A DNA stretch of 57,243 bases, taken from assembly GCA_002067865.1 (NCBI GenBank), contig MVRC01000011.1:200573-257815 (forward strand), written 5' to 3'. The position numbers and the translations under genes are program-made. Under the pieces are notes generated by a model that did not search any database, had not been told where the DNA came from, and saw only the letters and a list, made by a program, of their open reading frames with translations. Shown here piece after piece: positions 41,740 to 49,029 of the stretch. Position 1 is the stretch's first letter; each line of letters opens with the position of its first letter. The DNA is from Methanomassiliicoccales archaeon PtaU1.Bin124. Lineage in GTDB: Archaea > Thermoplasmatota > Thermoplasmata > Methanomassiliicoccales > UBA472.

Positions 41740-42870
41740 TCACTCCATCAGTATCAGGTTATCGCGGAGCAGGACCTCCACATCCTCCTCCAGCAGCGGG
41801 GCGTAATCCGTGCCGATGAGGAATATGGGCAGGAAGCCGAACATGTCCATGTACGCCACGGTATAGACCTGGGAGATGGCCGCCTGGGCCCGATAGCGGG
41901 AGGCTTCCATCGCCAGGTCCTCTTTCTGCTGTTCGAACTGCTCCTTTGAGACCTTCTGCGCCCTCTCCACCGCCGGGATAAGCTCGTTCACGAGCCATCT
42001 CTTGCGGACCAGCAGGATATGGTTCACGTTCCTCTTGCTGTAAACGCCCTGCAGGAAGCGGAAGACGAAGAGCTGCGAGATGACGATGATGATCATCGCC
42101 CAGGCGAACTTTATGTCAAGCGAGTCCATCAGCGTGCCCAAGGTTCCGCCTGGCTTCATCAGCGCCCACATGAATATGAAAAGGGCGAACACCAGGATCA
42201 GTATGAAGAAGAGCGCGACCGCCAGCGTTTCCATGATCTTGCTCTCGGTCCGTCCGCCCACCTTCTCCTTCACCTTGTCCTTCATTCCCATGATGTCCCT
42301 AGAGAAATATCGGGAATAGGGCTGCTCCCAGGAAATGACTGCATAATAGGCGATGATCAGGAACGACTGGATGAAGAGCAGGATGCCGACATCCCATACG
42401 GACTGTTCCACGAACAATGAGGTATAGAGCCCGAAGCAGATATCTATGCCAAACAGCAGCACCACGCCGTACAACATCGTCTCGCTGGTCACGAAGAACA
42501 GGTTCCAGAAGATGTGGCCGAACACCTTCTTGTTCTTCTTCAGCAGTTCCGACCCGGTGCCTTTCCTTCCTGCCTGGGTCTCGAACTCCTTCTTATTGGC
42601 CTTCTTGGTGAGCGGCAGGAACATGATGACGAAATAGAGGGAATAGACGAGGAAGCTCGACATTAGCCAGAGCGGGAAATATCTGATCGGCATTGAGAGC
42701 AGCAGGAGGACGTTCAGCACCAGGAAGGCGATCGACACCAGCATGGTCATCCTGAACTGTCCGTCGTGCTTTCCCAGCACCTCCAGGTAGCCGTCCGTCT
42801 TGCGCAGGGATATGTCCGCTTCTTCCCTGGTCCTTCTCAGCGTGCTCTGATATTCCTCGTAACTGTCCAT
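41740..42870 (-). CDS. Multi-pass membrane protein of unknown function
   Basis: The protein of about 376 residues has a soluble N-terminal helix, two membrane helices near residues 40-90, a basic loop, further helices at about 120-190 and 210-270, and a C-terminal coiled-coil-like segment (ELIPAVERAQKVSKEQFEQQKEDLAMEASRYRAQAAISQVY) leading into a conserved-looking hydrophobic end. No family is recognised and no catalytic motif is visible. ATG 42870 has GGGAG at proper spacing; ATG 42876 is two codons earlier. Confidence 0.75.
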   Translation of the reverse strand: MDSYEEYQSTLRRTREEADISLRKTDGYLEVLGKHDGQFRMTMLVSIAFLVLNVLLLLSMPIRYFPLWLMSSFLVYSLYFVIMFLPLTKKANKKEFETQAGRKGTGSELLKKNKKVFGHIFWNLFFVTSETMLYGVVLLFGIDICFGLYTSLFVEQSVWDVGILLFIQSFLIIAYYAVISWEQPYSRYFSRDIMGMKDKVKEKVGGRTESKIMETLAVALFFILILVFALFIFMWALMKPGGTLGTLMDSLDIKFAWAMIIIVISQLFVFRFLQGVYSKRNVNHILLVRKRWLVNELIPAVERAQKVSKEQFEQQKEDLAMEASRYRAQAAISQVYTVAYMDMFGFLPIFLIGTDYAPLLEEDVEVLLRDNLILME

Positions 42871-42996
42871 CTCCATCTCCCTGGATTATTCACTCAACGT
42901 CTTGTAAGTATTTTGAACCTCAGTCGGTCGCGAACCATTTCCGACCGCCCCGCCAGGAAAAATATATCCGTCAGGGATTGGCATTCTGCAACCGCG

Positions 42997-45090
42997 ATGA
43001 GAGAGCTTTTTGAACCCAACAGTGTGGCGGTGGTGGGAGCCGCCCGTGAACCGAACAAGGTCGGGCATGTCATATTGAAGAATCTCATCGAGGACGGATT
43101 CCAGGGACCCATCTATCCGGTCAATCCCAAAGCGGAGGAGATACTGGGTCTGAAATGCTACCCGAGCCTCACCGCCGTTCCTGGGGATGTCGAACTGGTG
43201 GTCATTGTAACCCCAGCTAAGTTCGTGAACGGGGTGATGGAAGAGGCCGGAAAGCGCGGCATAAAGGCGGCCATCGTCATCTCCGCCGGCTTCAAGGAGG
43301 CAGGGAAGGAGGGGGCGGTGCTTGAGGCCGAGATGAGCGCCATCGCCAAACTTTATGGCATGAGGGTGCTGGGCCCCAACTGCCTGGGTCTGATATCCAC
43401 CCATCACAAGATGAACGCCACGTTCACAGCCACTTTCCCATCGGAAGGCGGGGTGGCGATCAGCTCCCAGTCCGGGGCGATATGCTCGGTGTTACTGGAT
43501 TGGGCCGCTGGCACGAACATGGGCTTCTCCAAGTTCGTCAGCGTGGGCAACAAGATGGACATTGAGGAGTCCTACCTGCTGGAATATTTCCGTAACGACG
43601 ACGAGACGAAGGTCATCGGCATGTACATCGAGGCCATCGACCGGGGAAAGGACTTCCTGGAGCAGGCCAAGCTGACCACACGTACCAAGCCTATCATCGC
43701 ATTGAAGGCAGGCAGGACCGCCACCGGAGCAAAGGCCGCGTCCTCCCATACCGGTGCCTTGTCTGGCAGCGACCGGGTGTACGATGCGGCGTTGCAGAAG
43801 GTCGGCATCATACGGGTCAAGACGATGGAGGAGCTGTTCGACCTGCTCACCGTGTTCTCCTCCATGCCATTGCCGAAGGACGACCGCGTGGCCATCGTGA
43901 CCAACGCCGGCGGCCTGGGCGTCATGGCGGCCGATGCACTGGCAGATTCTGGTCTTACCTTGGCCTCGCTGCGGCCGGAGACATTGGAGAAGCTCAAGAA
44001 CAGACTGCCCCCGGCGGCCAACCTCTACAACCCGGTCGATGTGATCGGGGATGCGGACGCCGATCGATACGAGGCAGCCATCCAGATCGTCATGGAGGAT
44101 GAGAACGTGTCCAGCATATTGGCGCTGATGGCGCCGACCGACCTGGTCGACATACCGTCCGTGGCAAGAACGGTCGGAGGGTTCGCCGGCAGCAGCAAGC
44201 CCATCGTCACCGCCTTCGTGGGCGGGGAGGGGCTGAAGGAAGCGGTCTCGATCCTGCGCAGGTCGGGCGTGCCGAACTACGAGTCACCAGACAGAGCGGC
44301 CCATGCGCTGGGATCGATGTTGCGATACAAGGCGGACATGGCCCCGAGCACCGGTCCGATCGAGGTGTTCGACGGGGACAAAGCGATGGTGAGAGCGATC
44401 CTGGACAAGGTCAGGTCCGAGGACCGCCTACAGCTGACCGAGGGCGAGGGGAAGGGGATCCTCAGCGCTTACGGCATCTTCGTTCCAGGAGAGGGCCTGG
44501 CACGCACCGAAGAGGAGGCGGTCCAGCTGGCGAACTCCATCGGATATCCCGTCGTTCTGAAGGTGGAGTCGCCCGACATCGCTCACAAGACCGATGTGGG
44601 CGGAGTGGTGGTCAACATGCGCACCGACGAGGAGGTGCGTTTGAACTTCCAGTTGATCCGTTCCAGGGCGGCGGCCAAACTGCCCAACGCGCGCATCGAT
44701 GGCGTCACCGTGGAGAAGATGTTCTCCGGCAGGGAGGTCATCGTGGGCATGGTGAGGGACGAGCAGTTCGGGCCGGTGATGACGGTCGGGCTGGGCGGAA
44801 TATTCGTGGAGATACTCAAGGACGTGACGCAGACCATCGCACCCATCACCAGGTCCGATGCCAGTCGTATGATCCGATCGATCAAGGCATATCCAATTCT
44901 AACAGGCGCCAGGGGCAGGAGGCCCGCTGACGTCAAGGCACTGGAGGATGTGATCCTCCGGATGGCGCAGATCGCGCTCGACTTCCCGGAGATCTCGGAG
45001 TTCGAGATCAACCCGGTCATGGTCGGGGACGAGGGCGCCGGGGCGGGAGCGGTCGACGCATTGGTTACCATCAGGAGGGAAAGGGCATGA
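42997..45090 (+). CDS. ADP-forming acetyl/acyl-CoA synthetase, fused alpha-beta
   Basis: The enzyme converts acyl-CoA, ADP and phosphate to the acid, CoA and ATP. Residues about 1-130 are the CoA-binding Rossmann domain (PNSVAVVGAAREPNKVGHVILKNL), about 140-450 the succinyl-CoA-ligase-like domains with SSHTGALSGSD carrying the phosphohistidine region, and about 480-697 the ATP-grasp domain (YPVVLKVESPDIAHKTDVGGV). ATG 42997 is used; it is about 33 bp below an AAAATATATCC box, and the longer frame would include the divergent gene. It overlaps the next gene as ATGA. Confidence 0.93.
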   Translation: MRELFEPNSVAVVGAAREPNKVGHVILKNLIEDGFQGPIYPVNPKAEEILGLKCYPSLTAVPGDVELVVIVTPAKFVNGVMEEAGKRGIKAAIVISAGFKEAGKEGAVLEAEMSAIAKLYGMRVLGPNCLGLISTHHKMNATFTATFPSEGGVAISSQSGAICSVLLDWAAGTNMGFSKFVSVGNKMDIEESYLLEYFRNDDETKVIGMYIEAIDRGKDFLEQAKLTTRTKPIIALKAGRTATGAKAASSHTGALSGSDRVYDAALQKVGIIRVKTMEELFDLLTVFSSMPLPKDDRVAIVTNAGGLGVMAADALADSGLTLASLRPETLEKLKNRLPPAANLYNPVDVIGDADADRYEAAIQIVMEDENVSSILALMAPTDLVDIPSVARTVGGFAGSSKPIVTAFVGGEGLKEAVSILRRSGVPNYESPDRAAHALGSMLRYKADMAPSTGPIEVFDGDKAMVRAILDKVRSEDRLQLTEGEGKGILSAYGIFVPGEGLARTEEEAVQLANSIGYPVVLKVESPDIAHKTDVGGVVVNMRTDEEVRLNFQLIRSRAAAKLPNARIDGVTVEKMFSGREVIVGMVRDEQFGPVMTVGLGGIFVEILKDVTQTIAPITRSDASRMIRSIKAYPILTGARGRRPADVKALEDVILRMAQIALDFPEISEFEINPVMVGDEGAGAGAVDALVTIRRERA

Positions 45091-46085
45091 GGACTCTGTT
45101 TCTAGGTTCGGCGGCTGAAAGGTCTGGCAAGAGCATGATCGCACTGGGCCTGGCGTTGAACCACAAGGGCAAGATCGGATACTACAAGCCGTTCAAGGAG
45201 AAGCTCATCGGGGAGGAGGACAGCGTGGTGGACCAGGACGCGTTCCTGATGCGCCGTGCACTGGACCTGCCGTTCACCGAGGACGAGCTGTGCCCGTTCT
45301 TCTATGACATACTGAAGCCGGTCACGATGGAGGACGTGAAGGGCGGGTTCGAGAAGGTGCGGTGCAAGTGCGAAACCATGCTGGTCGAGGGCACCAGGGA
45401 CATAACCACCGGGTATGTGAACGACCTCAGCGGCATGGCCATCGCCCAGTCGCTCCAGGCCGAGATCGTGCTCATCTCCACGGCCAGGCCGGAGGATATG
45501 GAGAGGGTGGCGATGCTGGCCAAGCTGATCGAAGGCTATTCGACCAGGCTGCGCGGGGTCATCTTGAACCAGGCACCGGACGAGTCCATGGCCAAACTGC
45601 TCCGTTCCAAGGGGATCAACGTCATCGGCAACATCCCCCCGCTGGAGAAGCTGAAGCGCTTCAACGTGGAGGAGATCAAGGATGCGCTGGACGCGGAAGT
45701 GGTGGTGGCGGAGGACCAGCTGGGCCGTGAAGTGCGCAGGGTCATGGTCGGGGCCATGATGCCCGAGACCGCGCTGTCCATCATGAGACGCTATGCGGAC
45801 AAGGCCATCATCACCGGAGGGGACAGGGTGGACATCCAGATGGCCGCGCTGTCGACAGACACGTCCTGCCTGGTGCTGACAGGCGGCCTCTATCCTGACG
45901 GCCAGGTGATCTCTCGCGCCTATGAGGCGAGGGTGCCGATACTTGTTACCAGGCACGACACGCTCGAGGCGACGGAGAGGATCGAGCACCTGAACGCCCG
46001 CATCGACCCCGAGGACAAGAACGAGATGGCGCTGATCAAGCGCACGGTCAAGGAGCACGTGGACCTGGATGCCGTCTATCAGTAG
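45087..46085 (+). CDS. P-loop/DRTGG-domain protein (phosphotransacetylase N-terminal-like)
   Basis: Residues about 1-200 form a BioD-like P-loop domain (FLGSAAERSGKSMIALGLALNHKGKIGYYKPFKE; VLISTARPEDMERVA). Residues about 215-330 are a DRTGG domain (VMVGAMMPETALSIMRRYADKAIITGGDRVDIQMAALS). The layout equals the N-terminal half of long Pta enzymes without the transacetylase domain. Translational coupling by ATGA overlap to the ADP-forming synthetase suggests it senses or regulates acyl-CoA metabolism. The gene ends with TAG before a 14-bp stem-loop. Confidence 0.87.
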   Translation: MRTLFLGSAAERSGKSMIALGLALNHKGKIGYYKPFKEKLIGEEDSVVDQDAFLMRRALDLPFTEDELCPFFYDILKPVTMEDVKGGFEKVRCKCETMLVEGTRDITTGYVNDLSGMAIAQSLQAEIVLISTARPEDMERVAMLAKLIEGYSTRLRGVILNQAPDESMAKLLRSKGINVIGNIPPLEKLKRFNVEEIKDALDAEVVVAEDQLGREVRRVMVGAMMPETALSIMRRYADKAIITGGDRVDIQMAALSTDTSCLVLTGGLYPDGQVISRAYEARVPILVTRHDTLEATERIEHLNARIDPEDKNEMALIKRTVKEHVDLDAVYQ

Positions 46086-46104
46086 GTCCTTCGGTTGAAA
46101 GGTG

Positions 46105-46146
46105 ATCGATCGGTGGATGACCAGAGGGTTGAATCCACCGATTGAT
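46105..46146. terminator. Bidirectional terminator hairpin
   Basis: A 14-bp inverted repeat, ATCGATCGGTGGAT with ATCCACCGATTGAT and one G-U pair, has arms at 46105-46118 and 46133-46146. It lies exactly between convergent stop codons at 46085 and 46172, so it likely ends both transcripts. Flanking T-runs are short. Confidence 0.55.
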
Positions 46147-46171
46147 ATGAAAAGAGGTTCAGTGGTCCGGC

Positions 46172-46936
46172 CTAGAACATGCCGTTGGCGTTCTGAGACG
46201 TGGTCGGTACCTCCTGCATTGTGTCCCAGTGCTCAACTATCTTGCCGTTCTTTACCCTAAATAGGTCCGCGAACGCTACATGTTTTCCGGCGAACTCGCC
46301 CTCGGAATGCGTGAAGACGAAATTTCCTTCCGCGATTATGTGGTATGTTTTGTAATACCTCATCGAAAGTCCTGCCTTCGCCAATCCTTCCAGCGCTGCC
46401 CCTAGCCCGGAAAGGTCATCACCAATTCCAGGATTATGCTGGACATATCCCTCGGTGCTGATGTATCTGGTGACATCTCCGGTGCCTTTGGTCAGGATCT
46501 CTTCAACGAACGAAGTCACCAATTCCTTGTTCTCCACGGTCTTTTCGCGATCCTCGATGTCAATATGACCATCGATCATGGAATGACCAGAAACGGTCTT
46601 CGTCTCCTCTGACTGCATGACGTCCCAGTGTTCTACCAGCCTGCCATTCTTCAGCAGGGAACCTTCCTTCACACGATATATGTCGAAGACGATCGTGGGG
46701 CGGTCCATCCAGCCTGTAGCTCGATTATGGGTGACGACCAGTTCACCCTCTGCGATCGCACGGATGCAATCGAACGATCTGGTCATCGGCAGAAAGCCCT
46801 TCAGGACTCCAGCTCCGTCGGGTAATGTGGGGTTATGTTGAACATACCGTTCTCCCCAATATCGGTCCAGTGCGCTCGCGTCCTTGTCCTTGAACAGCTC
46901 CTTCGTTGCCTTCTTCACCAATGACTAATTATCCAT
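46172..46936 (-). CDS. Tandem SnoaL-like (NTF2-fold) protein with an in-frame TAG near the start
   Basis: The protein is two SnoaL/NTF2-like domains: both contain RYVQHNP or GYVQHNP, a central VFTHSEGE or VVTHNRATG strand, and the end (G)RLVEHWD or GKIVEHWD. It may be an isomerase or cyclase-type enzyme, or a binding protein; substrate unknown. A conventional start is TTG 46921. However, ATG 46936 has GGAGTG upstream and a TATA-like AAAATAAATC at about 46957-46966, and reads M-D-N-TAG-S-L-V. This aligns without gaps to E-N-K-E-L-V of repeat two, with TAG (46925-46927) at the lysine. Nonsense mutation or readthrough is possible. Confidence 0.8.
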
Positions 46937-46968
46937 TCTTCACTCCATTCGAAGTTGATTTATTTTCG

Positions 46969-46982
46969 TAACTAGGTAGTAA
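46969..46982. promoter_or_regulatory. Candidate HxlR-type operator
   Basis: TAACTA-GG-TAGTAA at 46969-46982 is a near-perfect dyad between the divergent SnoaL-like and HxlR-like genes. It sits just upstream of the TATA-like elements of both, where an HxlR dimer could regulate the pair. Confidence 0.4.
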
Positions 46983-47043
46983 AAGTAAAGTATTTAATCG
47001 GGAACGAACCTCATCGTCACAAAGTAACCCGGAAGAAACCAGC

Positions 47044-47379
47044 ATGAAAGAATACATCTCAGAGTTGCAGAACATCAGCTGTCCAGTTGAACGAACGGTG
47101 TCTTTGGTGGGTAACAAATGGAGCCTGATGATCCTCAAACAACTGTACTACAATGGAGGTCCTCTGCGATTCAACCAATTATTAAAAACTTTAAAGCCAG
47201 TGAGCTCGAAGACCCTCTCGGCCAAATTGAAGGACCTGGAAAAATTCGAGATCGTTTCTAAAGAGATCATTCCAGCTCGACCCCCGATGGTGCAATACCA
47301 ACTGACAGAGAAAGGAATGGAGTTCGCCGAGGTCTTTGCCACCATGGCCAAATGGAGCAAGAAATGGCATGGGGATTAG
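47044..47379 (+). CDS. HxlR-family transcription regulator
   Basis: The 111-residue winged-helix protein has the family order CPVERTVSLVGNKWSLMILKQLYYNGGPLRFNQLLKTLKPVSSKTLSAKLKDLEKFEIVSKEIIPARPPMVQYQLTEKG. The single cysteine just before the first helix is the redox/electrophile sensing position in several HxlR proteins. It is divergent from the SnoaL-like gene and probably controls it. This gene pair is more AT-rich and uses TAG stops, which may reflect transfer. Confidence 0.9.
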   Translation: MKEYISELQNISCPVERTVSLVGNKWSLMILKQLYYNGGPLRFNQLLKTLKPVSSKTLSAKLKDLEKFEIVSKEIIPARPPMVQYQLTEKGMEFAEVFATMAKWSKKWHGD

Positions 47380-47457
47380 GTCATTTTTTAAGTTCCATCA
47401 AAAACCGATAAGGTGTCTGGGCAAGCTTGATATCCTAGGGGCATAATCCTCGGTCTC

Positions 47458-47739
47458 ATGGTAACAGAAGTACACGCAGCGCACATCCTGGTCGACAGCA
47501 ACGCCTTGGCCGCAGACATCCTGGCCCAGCTGAGGACCGGAAAGAGCTTCGAGGACCTCGCCAGGAAGAACTCCAAGTGCCCCTCCAAGGCGAAGGGCGG
47601 CGACCTGGGCTGGTTCAAGGCCGGTATGATGGTCAGGGAGTTCGAAAAGGCCGCGTTCAACGGCAAGAAGGGCGAGATCGTCGGACCGGTCAAGACCCAG
47701 TTCGGCTACCACCTGATCAAGATCATCGACCAGAAGTAA
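47458..47739 (+). CDS. Parvulin-type peptidyl-prolyl isomerase (PpiC-like)
   Basis: The 93-residue protein is a single cytoplasmic parvulin domain: EVHAAHILVDSNALAADILAQLRTGKSFEDLARKNSKCPSKAKGGDLGWFKAGMMVREFEKAAF, ending VKTQFGYHLIKIID. The active-site histidines, the cysteine of SKCPS and the GGDLGWF motif are all present. No signal peptide is present. It is convergent with the DNA methyltransferase gene four bases away. Confidence 0.93.
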   Translation: MVTEVHAAHILVDSNALAADILAQLRTGKSFEDLARKNSKCPSKAKGGDLGWFKAGMMVREFEKAAFNGKKGEIVGPVKTQFGYHLIKIIDQK

Positions 47740-47742
47740 ACC

Positions 47743-49029
47743 CTAACCTTTCTTCCAGCTTATGACGGCAGTGCGCTGGCGCTCCAGGCGCAGGCGCGAG
47801 GTCGTCGTCTCATTTTCCTTCCCATACCTGCTGACCTCGTCCACCGTCAGGCGGTGCTCCTCTCCCACGATCGATAGGGCCACATCGATGGGTACGATCA
47901 TCTCACCGACATAGGCGTCGTCGATGACGAATGTGATCTTACCATCTGGCTTGATCGTCCGGGACAGCTGTTTCATGACGTTCGAAAGATGGAGCAGATA
48001 GGTGGCGAAGGCGGACCTCTCCTCGGGCATGACCTCCTCTCCATGCAGCAGGTCAACGAGGTCCATTCCTTCCTTGGCCCATTTTCTGGTCGCCATGTCC
48101 AATTCTATCCTGGAGGCCTTGCTCATCCCGCCCCCGGTCGGCAGGAACATGGTTCTGGCATGCTCCAGATCGTCCTCCAGTCCAAGGAACCAATGCTCCA
48201 GCGCATATTCTTGGGGATAATCGAAGCCGTTGAAATAAGGGGGTGAGGTCAGGACCTGATCGAATTCCGATCCCGGCAGGGTCGGCAGGACGTCCATGGC
48301 CGAGCCGGAGACCATCTCCTGTCCTTCCAGGTCATCCCATCCCCGGGACTCTTCCAGCTCGACCAGCTGGATCAATGATTTGGTGAGGTGGAGCGCGAAC
48401 GCGGATTCCAGGCTGAGGAATCGAGGGACCTTGTCCAACTTCGCGGAGATGCCACCGTCTCGCTTCGGCCTGACCGATGCCCCGAACGTCCTTCTCCGGT
48501 CCTGCAGGGCCATCAGCATCACGGCCTGCAGCATGGTCTTCTCTGGCATGCTGGGCAGGGAAGCAAGGAACGATCGCATGCTGACGGCGGCGGCCAGATC
48601 GTCCCGGCCCAGGCCGAAGGTCGGGTCGGTCGGCAGTTCACCAGGCACCACGTCATCGAATATCTTCATGTTGCGGATGAGGTCCGCCTGTCTGGCCAGC
48701 AGCTCCAGGTCCATGGACGGCCAGGAACGGAGGTGCTCGAAACGGGCATTGCAGAGCGGCATCAGCTCGATACCGGTCGCCCTCTTTCCCATGCGGGCGG
48801 ACGCGATGAGCGTGGTGCCGCAGCCGGCGAACGGGTCCAGGACCCTCTCGCCAGGATCGGCCAGAAGTTCCTCCGCCATCCTCACGCTGAAGCCTTCCCC
48901 GAGGCGCACCCAGCCATACTGAGGCCTTGCCTCCTTTGACAGCGAGACGGCCAAGCGTAAAAGGCGTTCATCATCGGTCGTCCTCGATCGGACCTGGCCG
49001 ACCGCATCCTCCCATCCCCTTCTAACCAT
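47743..49029 (-). CDS. DNA methyltransferase (N4-cytosine/N6-adenine type), orphan
   Basis: The protein of about 428 residues has SAM-binding motif I DPFAGCGTTLIASARMGKRATGIE at about residues 70-95, a long variable region of about 160 residues that may hold the target-recognition domain, and catalytic motif IV TSPPY at about 275. TSPPY favours N4-cytosine methylation. Motif I precedes motif IV. No restriction endonuclease is adjacent. ATG 49029 overlaps the rad50 stop by eight bases, so translation is coupled to rad50. Confidence 0.85.
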   Translation of the reverse strand: MVRRGWEDAVGQVRSRTTDDERLLRLAVSLSKEARPQYGWVRLGEGFSVRMAEELLADPGERVLDPFAGCGTTLIASARMGKRATGIELMPLCNARFEHLRSWPSMDLELLARQADLIRNMKIFDDVVPGELPTDPTFGLGRDDLAAAVSMRSFLASLPSMPEKTMLQAVMLMALQDRRRTFGASVRPKRDGGISAKLDKVPRFLSLESAFALHLTKSLIQLVELEESRGWDDLEGQEMVSGSAMDVLPTLPGSEFDQVLTSPPYFNGFDYPQEYALEHWFLGLEDDLEHARTMFLPTGGGMSKASRIELDMATRKWAKEGMDLVDLLHGEEVMPEERSAFATYLLHLSNVMKQLSRTIKPDGKITFVIDDAYVGEMIVPIDVALSIVGEEHRLTVDEVSRYGKENETTTSRLRLERQRTAVISWKKG

